Shown: one piece after another, positions 7,945 through 17,151 of the stretch
Position numbering within the stretch: position 1 is the stretch's first letter
How the letters are laid out: each line of letters begins with the position of its first letter
Source: Enterococcus ureilyticus
GTDB lineage: Bacteria > Bacillota > Bacilli > Lactobacillales > Enterococcaceae
Direction of reading: 5' to 3'
DNA: 32,624 nucleotides
Assembly (NCBI RefSeq): GCF_001730315.1
Contig: NZ_MIKC01000016.1
Location: forward strand, 1-32,624
Notes under the pieces: generated by a model
Seen by the model: the letters and a program-made list of their open reading frames with translations, nothing else
Database searches by the model: none
Told to the model about the DNA's origin: nothing
Position numbers and translations under genes: made by a program

Positions 7945-9471
7945 TTGAATCAATTGTTAGAATACCAACCGCTAAACTTATACACAAACTATCTTGAGGC
8001 GGCACTTAATGCCCCTGAAACTGCCATTGTTCACGATGAACCATTGCCAGCTTTTCCTGAACTTGGAACAAATTACACCTACCAATTAAGTCACGAGGCG
8101 ATTTTGAACCGTTCCTATCAATTAGCCAGTTTAGGAGTCCAGGCAGAAGATAAAATCATTATTTTCAAAAGCTCAAAATTTGATACGTATTTGTTAGCCG
8201 TTGCTGCTTCATATTTAGGTGCTGTTCCAGTAATGATTTCTTATCATTTTCCAACTGAAACGATTGAAGTTTTTGTAGATCGTTTGGAAAATCCGTTTAT
8301 CCTATTTGATGATGAAACCGCAGAAAAAATAGCAAAAGTAAAAAATAGTACACCAGACAAACAGATTTCAGTTACTAGACTTTTGCAGGCTCCTGCGAAC
8401 AAAGTTTCTCAAGTGGAATTACCTAAAGATACGATTGCATATATGACACATACTTCTGGGACAACTGGCATTCCTAAACTAATTTGTCATTCTGCTAATT
8501 CGATGGGGTGGCGTACAAAATGGCAAAAAACAATTTTCACAAAAATCGCTGAGAAAAAAATGGTTGGATTCCATATTTCACCCGTTCACTCTCGTTTTAA
8601 TATTGGCATCTCTTCTTTGATGGCAATGGGTTTCCCACTGATGCCATTATCGATATCAAATAGTGATTCTGTTGCGGAAATGCTCTTAAAACATGAACCG
8701 ATTGCTCTTGAGACTCATCCAAATAATTTCGTTCAGTGGACTTCTTTGGCAAAAAGACAACCCGAAGCTTTCGCAAGTGTTCGTTATTACCATTCTACTT
8801 TTGATGCAATCAACAATGCCACGATGGCTAGCTTCTTAAAAGCTTCAGAAAAAAATGAGCCAATTTTTCTTCAAGTTTATGGACAAAGTGAATGTGGTCC
8901 AATGATTTTGAAGGCTCATACCTTAGAATCCCTAAAAACATCTGATGCTCGTGATATGGGGGTTGGCTTAGAAGGGTTGACCGAAGCTCGAATCGCAGAT
9001 AAAGAAGGCAATGTTTTACCGGCTTTGACAGATGGTCATATCCAATTTTTATCTAAAGGACGTGCATTAACATACTATAAAGAAGATAATCGTTTTCAAG
9101 CAACGGTTTTCGGTCCTTGGTGGGACAGTGGTGATTATGGTTTTATGGATGAAAATGGCCATTTATTCTTGAAAGACCGTCAAGTAGATTTGATTGAAAA
9201 AGTCGATAGTAATTTAGCAATTGAAGATCATTTGTTGGATGCACTAGATTTTCTTCAAGAAGTGATTATCGTCAGAGCAAAAAATAATTCTCCTCAACCA
9301 ATCTTGGCTGTTGATCCAAAACAAGGGATGGACTGGGATGCTTGGTGGGAACAAGTCACTGATTTACCTCATTTAAACAAACCAATTATTATGGATTGGG
9401 ACGAAATTCCTCGTACAGCTACGATGAAAGTCCAACGATTACAAATTGAAAAAGCTCTGAAGGAAGAATAA
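7945..9471 (+). CDS. AMP-forming acyl-CoA synthetase/ligase, substrate unknown
   Basis: The 508-aa product belongs to the ANL superfamily: it should adenylate a carboxylic acid and pass it to a thiol such as CoA. The core motifs are present: A3 phosphate loop MTHTSGTTGIPK (about residue 170), A5 YGQSECGP (about 312), A7 WWDSGDYG (about 391), the hinge arginine in LKDRQVD, and the A10 lysine in PRTATMKVQ. It therefore looks active. The start is TTG with an AAAGGATG ribosome binding site; no closer ATG fits. It faces the men operon across a shared terminator and runs against replication. It is clearly diverged from MenE encoded at 14582-16063, so it is not a simple second copy. The acid it uses cannot be inferred. 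Confidence 0.85.
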   Translation: MNQLLEYQPLNLYTNYLEAALNAPETAIVHDEPLPAFPELGTNYTYQLSHEAILNRSYQLASLGVQAEDKIIIFKSSKFDTYLLAVAASYLGAVPVMISYHFPTETIEVFVDRLENPFILFDDETAEKIAKVKNSTPDKQISVTRLLQAPANKVSQVELPKDTIAYMTHTSGTTGIPKLICHSANSMGWRTKWQKTIFTKIAEKKMVGFHISPVHSRFNIGISSLMAMGFPLMPLSISNSDSVAEMLLKHEPIALETHPNNFVQWTSLAKRQPEAFASVRYYHSTFDAINNATMASFLKASEKNEPIFLQVYGQSECGPMILKAHTLESLKTSDARDMGVGLEGLTEARIADKEGNVLPALTDGHIQFLSKGRALTYYKEDNRFQATVFGPWWDSGDYGFMDENGHLFLKDRQVDLIEKVDSNLAIEDHLLDALDFLQEVIIVRAKNNSPQPILAVDPKQGMDWDAWWEQVTDLPHLNKPIIMDWDEIPRTATMKVQRLQIEKALKEE

Positions 9472-9480
9472 CTCTCATAA

Positions 9481-9530
9481 CTAAAAAGAATCACAGACAA
9501 ATGTTTCCTTTTGCCTGTGATTCTTTTTAG
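9481..9530. terminator. Bidirectional terminator between ligase gene and menC
   Basis: Perfect 16-base arms CTAAAAAGAATCACAG (9481-9496) and CTGTGATTCTTTTTAG (9515-9530) flank an 18-base loop. The right arm contains the menC stop codon. Confidence 0.88.
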
Positions 9531-10636
9531 TTAGTAGATATTGTTTCGTAGAGTCCATATTTCGCTAACGCTTCTTTAGATAAAGTAACACCGATCCCTA
9601 GCCCATCAGGTACAGCAATCTCGCCGTTTTCAATCACAAAAGGGTTCGTAATGATATCCTCATAATAATAACGATCTGAAGCTGAAATGTCTCCTGGAAA
9701 TGTAAAGACTTTTTGTGAGGCAAACTGTAAGTTTAACGCTCTTCCAACACCCGATTCAAACATTCCACCTAACCATACCTGAAGATTTTTTTCTTTACAG
9801 AAACCGACTATTTTCAATGCTTCCGTGATGCCGCCTACTCTGGGAATTTTTAAATTGATGCTTCGACAGCTTCCAAGAGCATACGCTAATTCGCAATCTT
9901 TAAGGGTTCGAATATTTTCATCTAAACAGATATCTGTTTTTATTTCTTTTTGCAATTGTGCGTGGTCTAAAAAATCATTTGCAGCAAAAGGTTGTTCAAT
10001 CATTGCTAAGTCGTAATCATCAAATTGCTTCAAATGCGACATGTCATTAATGGTATACGCTGAATTAGCATCTACCATCAATGTTAAGTCAGGAAATCTA
10101 TGACGAATTGCTTCGATTGGTTTTAAATCATAACCCGGACGGATTTTCAATTTGATTCTTTGATAACCAAGTGCCACATACTGAGTAATTTGAGTGATCA
10201 ATTTGGTTAGATCAGTTTGAATTCCCACACTGACACCAACTGGGATTTGGGTTCGAGTATCCTCAAAGTATGTTTTTAGGCTATTTCCTTCCCGTTTGGC
10301 GTATAAGTCCCAGATAGCCGTCTCAAGACTTGATTTAGCCATATAATTGCCTTTTACTTCATCAAAAAGCAGTGCTATTTCTTTAGGATGTCGAATATCT
10401 ACATCTTTCAACAAAGGAATCAGATAGTTTTCAATCATGATTCGTGCGGTCTCGATTGTCTCTTCTATGTAATCTGGTTGCTCAAAAGGAACAAGTTCTC
10501 CTATCCCTTGATTCCCCTGATCATCCGTCACCACCAAAATATCAAACGCTTTTTCTGTTAACCGACCATAACTTGTTTCAAAGGGAATCCGTAAAGGTAA
10601 TCGAACACGATAACGATCAATGCGATGAATTTCCAT
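9527..10636 (-). CDS. menC: o-Succinylbenzoate synthase
   Basis: MenC dehydrates SHCHC to o-succinylbenzoate in menaquinone synthesis. The 369-aa product is an enolase-superfamily enzyme with a capping domain (about 1-125) and a barrel. Catalytic and metal residues expected for the family are visible: K162 and K164 (IKLKIRPG), D189 (LMVDANSAY), E214 (MIEQPF), D239 (CLDENI) and K263 (INLKIPRVGG). Related enzymes racemise N-acylamino acids, but its place as last gene of a men operon makes the OSB synthase role clear. A GGAGGAG ribosome binding site precedes the ATG, 38 bases after menH. Confidence 0.94.
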   Translation of the reverse strand: MEIHRIDRYRVRLPLRIPFETSYGRLTEKAFDILVVTDDQGNQGIGELVPFEQPDYIEETIETARIMIENYLIPLLKDVDIRHPKEIALLFDEVKGNYMAKSSLETAIWDLYAKREGNSLKTYFEDTRTQIPVGVSVGIQTDLTKLITQITQYVALGYQRIKLKIRPGYDLKPIEAIRHRFPDLTLMVDANSAYTINDMSHLKQFDDYDLAMIEQPFAANDFLDHAQLQKEIKTDICLDENIRTLKDCELAYALGSCRSINLKIPRVGGITEALKIVGFCKEKNLQVWLGGMFESGVGRALNLQFASQKVFTFPGDISASDRYYYEDIITNPFVIENGEIAVPDGLGIGVTLSKEALAKYGLYETISTN

Positions 10637-10674
10637 CAGTATCTCCTCCTTATTCTAAAAATGTAGTGTTTATG

Positions 10675-11496
10675 TCAGACAAATTTAGCTAAAAAAGAAT
10701 AAATAATTTTTTCAAATGTGGAGGGCTTCTCTAAATGAACACAGTGGCCTACATCATCTACGATTTCAATTGTTAGGTTTGGTTGCTTTTCTTTCATCTC
10801 TATAGCGATTTGTTGAAACTTTGGATCAAGCGCTCCTACAATCAGCAATATCGGCACATGTATGTTGTGTAACTCTTGCCAAAGTGAGGGCTGAACCCCT
10901 GTCCCCATAAACCATAAACTGCACGCAAGCCCAAAATTTTGCTGCGCTAATCGCTCTTGCCGAATCGCTTTTTGAACGTGAAGCGTTAGTCTTTTTTGAC
11001 TATCAAAAAGAGGCAGTTTCTCCCATTTATTAACAAAGTCGTCGATAGGATGACTCATGATAAAACTAGCTAAATATTCATCTGATTGTTTGCGTCTCAA
11101 GCGAGCTGTCACACTTTCTAACCCAGGAGAACCGCTTTCTAAGATCAATTGCTGCACTTTTTGAGGATATAGATAAGTAAATACTAAAGCTGCTCTAGCC
11201 CCCATTGAATAGCCCAATAAGACAAAGTATTCGATGCCCAGTTGTTCAGTCAATAAAGCAATATCTTGACATAAACAGTCTATTTGATAGCGGTATGGAT
11301 GGACATAACAATCCGTTTTTCCATGCCCAATCAAATCAATCGCTAGAATGTTGAAATCGGTCATTTCTTGAAAAACTGAAACAAATGTCTGACTGCTGCC
11401 GGTAAACCCATGGAAGCAAACCAATGTTGAGCGGTCTGCTTGATAGCCAGAAAGCCATTCATAATAGTAATTTACGCCGTTTACATTACTTTCCAT
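10675..11496 (-). CDS. menH: SHCHC synthase (alpha/beta hydrolase MenH)
   Basis: MenH eliminates pyruvate from SEPHCHC to give SHCHC. The 273-aa alpha/beta hydrolase has the oxyanion segment CFHGFTGSS, nucleophile S97 in GYSMGAR, D224 in GALDPKF and H251 in VGHCVHLE, a full triad. Its start overlaps the menD stop by 11 bases, so translation is probably coupled. Sequence alone would allow a general hydrolase; the operon decides for MenH. Confidence 0.92.
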   Translation of the reverse strand: MESNVNGVNYYYEWLSGYQADRSTLVCFHGFTGSSQTFVSVFQEMTDFNILAIDLIGHGKTDCYVHPYRYQIDCLCQDIALLTEQLGIEYFVLLGYSMGARAALVFTYLYPQKVQQLILESGSPGLESVTARLRRKQSDEYLASFIMSHPIDDFVNKWEKLPLFDSQKRLTLHVQKAIRQERLAQQNFGLACSLWFMGTGVQPSLWQELHNIHVPILLIVGALDPKFQQIAIEMKEKQPNLTIEIVDDVGHCVHLEKPSTFEKIIYSFLAKFV

Positions 11497-13219
11497 AATC
11501 TATCCCAAAGATTTCTCTCAAACTTTTTACAACTTTCTCGTACAACAACACGTTGTCTTGACGATCACCAACTACTTCAATAAGCTGAAATTTTGGCTGT
11601 TTCTTCGTCTTTTCTAATAAGCAATCCAGTTGCTCCAAACTTACAGCTTTCACATATTCCGCATCATATAATTGCGCCACTAAAGAAAAATCTAAATCAA
11701 TCGGGGTACCGAAAATGGGCTCAAAATCATCTGTCTCCAACTGACGTTGTGACAGAAAAGAAAAAATACCACCGCCATTATTATTCAATAAAACAATCGT
11801 TAAGGGTAATTTGTATCGTTTTGCGAGTAACAGACCATTCATATCATGATACATAGCCAAATCACCAATCAATAATATATTCTGGCGGTCAGGATTTATC
11901 GCACACATTCCTAACGCAGTTGACACAATACCATCGATCCCATTTATACCGCGATTACCGAACAACTGATAGACATTATTTTCAGCGCTAGCAAATCGAT
12001 CTAAAAAGCGGATAGCATTGCTATTCGAAACAAACAATTGCCCATCTTCCGCCATTTTTTCATGGACAAGAACACTAGCTGATGTTTCATTTAATGTGTT
12101 CATTTCACTAAATTCTTTTAATAATTGTTCTGTCGCTTTTTGCCAATTGATCCATTGATTTCGCCAAGAAACAGATGTCTGTACTTTGATTTTATTTAGG
12201 AGCATTTGAACAAAAGTTTGTTCTTCTACTTGAATTGCCGTCTGAACTTGCTTTAGTTGATCTTGCCACTCACCTGTTTCATCAATAAAATAAATCATTG
12301 TTTCATCTTCATTCAGGGATTGTAACCAAAACATCGTATTTTTTGAAATAGGAAGCATACCAAAGCGAACAACAACTTCTGGTCGGTGGTTCATGTCTAC
12401 TTCTTGGATAAATAAATCCGCACAGCTCATGATCAGCGGACTAGTCTTACTATTAGATGTAATATTGGCTAATGGATCACTAATGATCGGCCAGTTCAAT
12501 GTTTCTGCTAATTCAATAAATAATCCAGCTTCTTCTGGCGTATGACTGCCACCCACCACTAAAACCCCTTTTTTTCCCTGCCAGGCATTGGCACACATCA
12601 TTAATTGTGATTCGGACAATTGTTTTTTTCCTACAATGACTTCTGTTGTTTTTTCAGCAAGCATTGGATGCGTCAAATCAGGTAATAGTGGCTCTCTTAA
12701 TGGAAAATTCAAATGAATAGGCCCTTTTGGTGTTTGGCAAGCTGTATCTGTCGCCCGCATTCCTTGCCAATAGGAATAGTCCAACATTGTTTTGCTTCCT
12801 TCTGGAATTGCCATTTCTATGAATAGTTTTACATGACCTTGAAATAAATGAAATTGATCCATGGCTTGTGGTGCACCAACTTGTCTTAATTCATGCGGTC
12901 GATCGGTTGTAAGAACGAGCAATGGAATATGACTAGCGTAAGCTTCACAAACCGCTGGATAATAATTTGCTGCTGCTGTTCCTGATGTACATAATAAAAC
13001 AACAGGTTTGCCACTCGTTTTGCTTAATCCTAAGGCAAAAAAAGCAGCCGAGCGTTCATCTACCTCGATAAAGGTCTCAATCTTTTCCTGACGGTGTAAC
13101 AATAAGGCTAATGGAGTAGAACGAGAACCTGGGCTGATTACAGCTTGTACTACGCCATTACTGATCATTCCTTCAACAAAAGCGTGTAAATAGTTGGTCA
13201 TTTCACTTTGACTTGTCAT
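11486..13219 (-). CDS. menD: SEPHCHC synthase (MenD)
   Basis: Thiamin-diphosphate enzyme that joins isochorismate and 2-oxoglutarate. Landmarks are the N-terminal AVISPGSRSTPLALLL, the catalytic-glutamate region FIEVDERSAAFFALGLSK, GNRGINGIDGIVSTALG, and the ThDP/Mg block GDLAMYHDMNGLL followed by NNNGGGIFSF. The product is about 577 aa, a normal length. The start is ambiguous: GTG at 13231, ATG at 13225 or ATG at 13219. The last has AGGTGG at about 8 bases and is preferred here. All three overlap the 3' end of menF, suggesting coupled translation. Confidence 0.95.
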   Translation of the reverse strand: MTSQSEMTNYLHAFVEGMISNGVVQAVISPGSRSTPLALLLHRQEKIETFIEVDERSAAFFALGLSKTSGKPVVLLCTSGTAAANYYPAVCEAYASHIPLLVLTTDRPHELRQVGAPQAMDQFHLFQGHVKLFIEMAIPEGSKTMLDYSYWQGMRATDTACQTPKGPIHLNFPLREPLLPDLTHPMLAEKTTEVIVGKKQLSESQLMMCANAWQGKKGVLVVGGSHTPEEAGLFIELAETLNWPIISDPLANITSNSKTSPLIMSCADLFIQEVDMNHRPEVVVRFGMLPISKNTMFWLQSLNEDETMIYFIDETGEWQDQLKQVQTAIQVEEQTFVQMLLNKIKVQTSVSWRNQWINWQKATEQLLKEFSEMNTLNETSASVLVHEKMAEDGQLFVSNSNAIRFLDRFASAENNVYQLFGNRGINGIDGIVSTALGMCAINPDRQNILLIGDLAMYHDMNGLLLAKRYKLPLTIVLLNNNGGGIFSFLSQRQLETDDFEPIFGTPIDLDFSLVAQLYDAEYVKAVSLEQLDCLLEKTKKQPKFQLIEVVGDRQDNVLLYEKVVKSLREIFGIDYGK

Positions 13220-14585
13220 ACTCATCCCCACCTATTCCTCTTAACATCGGTTGAAACTTGATTTTTGTTTCGATTCTTTCTTGTTCTGCTTGCGAATCTT
13301 TAACAATGCCACATCCCGCATACAAGTAGCCAATATTGCCAGACAATACAGCAGAACGAATTCCCACGGCAAATTCCCCTATATCCTCTTTAATAGCGAC
13401 CCATCCGATTGGCGCGCCATATAACCCTCGATCTAGCTGTTCATGTTCTTTGAGCCATTCCATAGCCAATTCTTTAGGTTCCCCACCTAATGCAGGTGTT
13501 GGATGTAACTGCTTGATTCCTTTCAAAAAGCGATATTCTTTTTGTCTTTTCCCTACAATCGGTAAGTATAAATGCTGAATATCTCGATTCTTTAATAACT
13601 GTGGTTTTTGTGACTGAATCGAAGCTCCAGTCATCGCTTCCAATTCTTTGACAATTCTATCCACGACAATCCTATGCTCTTGCTTATTCTTCCTATCATT
13701 CAATAAATAATTACCCAAAGATTCATCCTCTGTTTGCGTTGTTCCACGTGAAACAGACCCTGCTATACTAGCTGTTGAAAAGGTTGTTTTAGACGCTTTT
13801 AGTAAGCGTTCTGGTGTAGCTCCGATAAATATATGATCCTTTGATTCCAAAACAAAAAAATAAGTATTTGTCTGTTGGCACTGCAGATTTTTTAAAATAA
13901 CATCTGCTTGAAAAGGACTGTTACTTTTTACCTTCATCCGTCGTGCTAAAACAACCTTCTCTAATGGTCCTGCTTCTTTGAGCTTCTTCACCGTTTCGTC
14001 AACAACCGTCAACCATTGAGATACAGCGACTTCCTCTGTTTTAATTTGTGTACTGTCTTGATTTTTTACTAGTGTAGTCGTCATTATTTCAACAAATTCT
14101 GAAGTCAGCTCTAGCCATTTTTTGTGCAATATTTCTTTATTTTCAGCGCTGAAGTTCATTGTAAGATAGACTTTTCCAGCTGTTTCTGTTAGTAAAAAAA
14201 CGGGTAAATAAAATAAACCTTGCGCCAAACTGCCCCAATCATTTTGCTTCGTTTGCTTATCGTCAAAGGCAAAACCACCAAATAAAATAGCCCCCGTTCC
14301 TGTAATAGAACAGTTTTGATAAATTTTTTCTTTTTCTTCTAAAATAAAACGATCTACTTGTTCAAATGAAGCAAGATCATGCACTAATTCTTTTTCTTTA
14401 CCAAATCCGACTAGCGTAAAGTTTTTTTCCGGCGTTTGCCAATAAAATCGTTCACCTTTAAATACATTTTGTCCCTTCATAAAAGAAGTACGCAAAGAAT
14501 CTGTCTTTTCATTTATTTCTTTGACCCAGCTAAATTGACGATAACCTTTTTCATAGGCTTGTTCTAATTCTTTAGGAATGCTCAT
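13203..14585 (-). CDS. menF: Isochorismate synthase (menaquinone-specific)
   Basis: Converts chorismate to isochorismate, the first step of the menaquinone branch. The 460-aa product has the chorismate-binding fold in its C-terminal half: KVVLARRMKV, FIGATPERLL, AGSVSRGTTQTED, the EHRIVVDRIV helix, LHPTPALGGEPKE and LYGAPIGW/FAVGIRSAV. The N-terminal half is less conserved, as is usual. Its ATG overlaps the menE stop (ATGA), and its end overlaps menD. A perfect parS-consensus 16-mer is embedded in the codons for the VSRGT part of the conserved AGSVSRG motif. Salicylate-type isochorismate synthases are similar, but the operon fixes the role. Confidence 0.95.
   Translation of the reverse strand: MSIPKELEQAYEKGYRQFSWVKEINEKTDSLRTSFMKGQNVFKGERFYWQTPEKNFTLVGFGKEKELVHDLASFEQVDRFILEEKEKIYQNCSITGTGAILFGGFAFDDKQTKQNDWGSLAQGLFYLPVFLLTETAGKVYLTMNFSAENKEILHKKWLELTSEFVEIMTTTLVKNQDSTQIKTEEVAVSQWLTVVDETVKKLKEAGPLEKVVLARRMKVKSNSPFQADVILKNLQCQQTNTYFFVLESKDHIFIGATPERLLKASKTTFSTASIAGSVSRGTTQTEDESLGNYLLNDRKNKQEHRIVVDRIVKELEAMTGASIQSQKPQLLKNRDIQHLYLPIVGKRQKEYRFLKGIKQLHPTPALGGEPKELAMEWLKEHEQLDRGLYGAPIGWVAIKEDIGEFAVGIRSAVLSGNIGYLYAGCGIVKDSQAEQERIETKIKFQPMLRGIGGDEYDKSK
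13740..13755. promoter_or_regulatory. parS: parS site inside menF
   Basis: TGTTCCACGTGAAACA fits the parS consensus at every defined position and is identical to the site at 6364-6379. It lies wholly within menF coding sequence and overlaps codons for a conserved motif. Confidence 0.88.
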
Positions 14586-16063
14586 TTGCTTAAAAAAGCC
14601 TCCCTTTCTCTTGTTGTTAAGCGATGTTTTGCTAATTTACCGCTAGCTGTTTTTGGTAGTGAATGGCATAAATAGAGCTGTTTAGGTAGTTTGTATTTTG
14701 CTAAATAGTGTTTAGCAAATTCATTGATTTTTTCTAAAGTGACTGTCGATTCTCCCACAATATAAGCGACTGGAACAGCGCCCCATTTTACATCGGCTTC
14801 ACCAACGACGGCAACTTCTTTTACCCCAGGAAACTCTTGAATTACATGTTCGATTTCTGTGGGGTAAATATTTTCACCACCTGAAATAATCAACTCACTC
14901 AAGCGACTGACTAAGTATAAATAGCCTTCTTCGTCCAAATACCCCATATCACCTGTTTTAAACCAATCATCTGTCGTCCATTTGACAGCTTGCCATTGTG
15001 TACCATTTAGATAATTATGAACGACATTTTTCCCTTTTAATAAGATTTCTCCCACTTGATTCTTCTGCAGTGGTTTCTCTTGGTCATCAACGATTTTGAT
15101 TTGCATCCCTAAGAGTGGCTTGCCTGCAGAACCAATCTTCGCTGTGGCATCTTCAAAACTCAAAGCAACCACTTGGGAACAGGTTTCAGTCATACCATAG
15201 GATTGGATCACCGGAATCCCATAGCTTTCACATTTTTCTAGTGCTTTAGGTGAAATTGGTCCGCCACCAAGCAGCATTGCCTTAAAATTTGAGCTATAGC
15301 CTTGTTTAGGATAATTTTCCAGTAACTCTTGCAGCATAATCGCCACCACAGAAATCACGGTCCCCCGACCATCGGCTAGATCATTTGTTACTATTTTTGC
15401 ATCAAATTTACTATATAAACGGAAACTACAACCCAGCACTAATTGGCGCATAATGATCGACAACCCGCTAATGTGAAATAAAGGAACTGGACAAAGCCAG
15501 CAATCTTCACTTGTAATGTTCATATTTTTTTGTGTTGCCAAAGCACTAGCCAAATGATTACTAAAACATTGCACGACGCCTTTAGGATTTCCTGTCGTAC
15601 CTGAAGTGTACATGATCGAAGCCGTAGCATTAAGTTGATAGATAGAGTCTATTTCTGCTTCTACAGCTGCTCCAGTCCCATCTGGCTCTATCATTTCAAT
15701 TAGCGTTAATTGATCCAATTCAATTAAAAATGGCAAGCTTTCAGTAGAAACCACCACCAGCTTCACCTTTGCATCGGTCAATTGGTAGTGGAGTTCCTGC
15801 AAGCTTAAATGTGTATTTAATAAAACTAGCTCTTTACCTAATTCCCACAAAGCTAATATTGAAAAATACATTTCTTTTGAATTACGGCTAAATAGCGCAA
15901 CTCGTTTTTCTTTATTTGGTATCTTTAGCGAAAACGCTGCTGTCCATCGTTTGACTTCTTGAGCGACCTCAGCAAAAGACCATGCTTCATCCTGCCAGTA
16001 AAAAGCAGGATGATCCGGTCTTTCATTCACTTGTTTTTGCAGCCAACTACTCATGTTCTTCAC
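14582..16063 (-). CDS. menE: o-Succinylbenzoate-CoA ligase
   Basis: Adenylates o-succinylbenzoate and transfers it to CoA. The 493-aa ANL enzyme carries A3 SIMYTSGTTGNPKG (about residue 150), A5 QSYGMTETCSQ (about 283), A7 FKTGDMGYLDEEGYL, A8 SRLSELIISGGENIYPTEIE (split by the hinge) and the A10 lysine in LPKTASGKLAKHRL. All look functional. It begins 9 bases after menB and ends in a 4-base overlap with menF. Confidence 0.95.
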   Translation of the reverse strand: MKNMSSWLQKQVNERPDHPAFYWQDEAWSFAEVAQEVKRWTAAFSLKIPNKEKRVALFSRNSKEMYFSILALWELGKELVLLNTHLSLQELHYQLTDAKVKLVVVSTESLPFLIELDQLTLIEMIEPDGTGAAVEAEIDSIYQLNATASIMYTSGTTGNPKGVVQCFSNHLASALATQKNMNITSEDCWLCPVPLFHISGLSIIMRQLVLGCSFRLYSKFDAKIVTNDLADGRGTVISVVAIMLQELLENYPKQGYSSNFKAMLLGGGPISPKALEKCESYGIPVIQSYGMTETCSQVVALSFEDATAKIGSAGKPLLGMQIKIVDDQEKPLQKNQVGEILLKGKNVVHNYLNGTQWQAVKWTTDDWFKTGDMGYLDEEGYLYLVSRLSELIISGGENIYPTEIEHVIQEFPGVKEVAVVGEADVKWGAVPVAYIVGESTVTLEKINEFAKHYLAKYKLPKQLYLCHSLPKTASGKLAKHRLTTREREAFLSK

Positions 16064-16072
16064 CCTTTTATT

Positions 16073-16888
16073 TTATGGAAATTTAGGGAATTGGTCGAAA
16101 TCAGGATCACGTTTTTCTTTAAATGAATCGCGTCCTTCTTTGGCTTCATCCATTGTGTAATAAAGTAAGGTTGCATCTCCTGCTAATTGCTGAATTCCAG
16201 CCAATCCATCTGTATCAGCATTTAAAGATGCTTTGATCATACGTAAAGCAAGCGGACTTTTCTTCAACATTTCTTCTGCCCACTCCATTGTAACCTCTTC
16301 AACATCTGCTAAAGGTACAACGGTATTGATCCAGCCCATATCCAACGCTTCTTCTGCTGAATACTGTTTGCATAGGAACCACACTTCTTTGGCTTTTTTA
16401 TGACCAACTACACGAGCTAAATAGCCAGAACCATAGCCGCCATCGAAACTTCCTACGTTCGGTCCAGTTTGACCGAATTTTGCATTGTCTGCTGCAATCG
16501 TTAAATCACAAACAAGCTGAAGAACATTTCCGCCACCGATCGAATAGCCTTTGACCATCGCAATAACAGGTTTTGGAATTACACGAATCAACCGTTGTAA
16601 ATCTAATACATTTAAGCGAGGAACACTATCTTCACCCACATAACCACCATGTCCACGGACTTTTTGGTCACCACCGGAACAAAACGCTTTATCTCCTGCA
16701 CCCGTTAAAATAATCACGCCGACATCTTGTTTATCACGGCTAATGTTGAATGCATCAATCATTTCCATAACTGTTTTCGGCGTAAAGGCATTGTGTACTT
16801 GAGGGCGATTAATCGTAATTTTCGCTACTTTTCCTTCTTGTTCAAATAAAATTTCATCGTATTCTTTGATTGTTGTCCAGTTTCTCAT
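16073..16888 (-). CDS. menB: 1,4-Dihydroxy-2-naphthoyl-CoA synthase
   Basis: Crotonase-fold enzyme that cyclises OSB-CoA to DHNA-CoA. The 271-aa product has [27 protein letters not shown], the oxyanion segment [22 protein letters not shown], the MenB-type [22 protein letters not shown] and the C-terminal [12 protein letters not shown]. It is first in the men operon, although its enzyme acts late. AGGAGG precedes the ATG, and GGAGG could pair weakly with CCTC just before the start. Upstream lie two full copies and a fragment of a hairpin repeat that would form most of its mRNA leader. Confidence 0.97.
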   Translation of the reverse strand: MRNWTTIKEYDEILFEQEGKVAKITINRPQVHNAFTPKTVMEMIDAFNISRDKQDVGVIILTGAGDKAFCSGGDQKVRGHGGYVGEDSVPRLNVLDLQRLIRVIPKPVIAMVKGYSIGGGNVLQLVCDLTIAADNAKFGQTGPNVGSFDGGYGSGYLARVVGHKKAKEVWFLCKQYSAEEALDMGWINTVVPLADVEEVTMEWAEEMLKKSPLALRMIKASLNADTDGLAGIQQLAGDATLLYYTMDEAKEGRDSFKEKRDPDFDQFPKFP

Positions 16889-16910
16889 GAGGAAACCTCC
16901 TTATAATTTT

Positions 16911-17030
16911 AAAGCGGAACAAATCGATTAATCCTGTAGAAAATTAGGAAATTGGCATTGAAACGTTCTTTGTTTCACTGACAATTTATCTATTTTCCTA
17001 AGGATTGATTTGTGCAGCTAGATAATTTTA
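16911..17030 (+). repeat. Hairpin repeat unit A (~120 bp family)
   Basis: This unit can fold end to end into one long hairpin. The paired segments are ACAAATC (16919-16925) with GATTTGT (17007-17013), AATCCT (16930-16935) with AGGATT (17001-17006), the GAAAAT/AGGAAATTG side with CAATTT/ATTTTC, and TGAAAC with GTTTCA at the tip. It starts AAAGCGGAAC and ends GCAGCTAGATAA. It is in tandem with unit B and lies 22 bases ahead of menB. No protein is encoded. Confidence 0.85.
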
Positions 17031-17151
17031 AAAGCGTAGTGGGCTCGTCCAGCCTCGACTGGAAAATAGGAAATTATGACTGAGGTGCTTTTTGCCTCAT
17101 TCATAATTTGTCTTTTTCCCGAGAGGCTAGCCTGCGTAGCTAGATAACATA
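17031..17151 (+). repeat. Hairpin repeat unit B (~120 bp family)
   Basis: Second tandem unit, beginning AAAGCGTAGT and ending GTAGCTAGATAA. Its pairs are GGCT (17042-17045) with AGCC (17029 of the 171xx block, at 17129-17132), AGCCTC (17051-17056) with GAGGCT (17123-17128), GGAAA with TTTCC, GAAATTATGA with TCATAATTT, and TGAGG with CCTCA at the tip. The helices match those of unit A in position while the bases differ. Confidence 0.85.
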
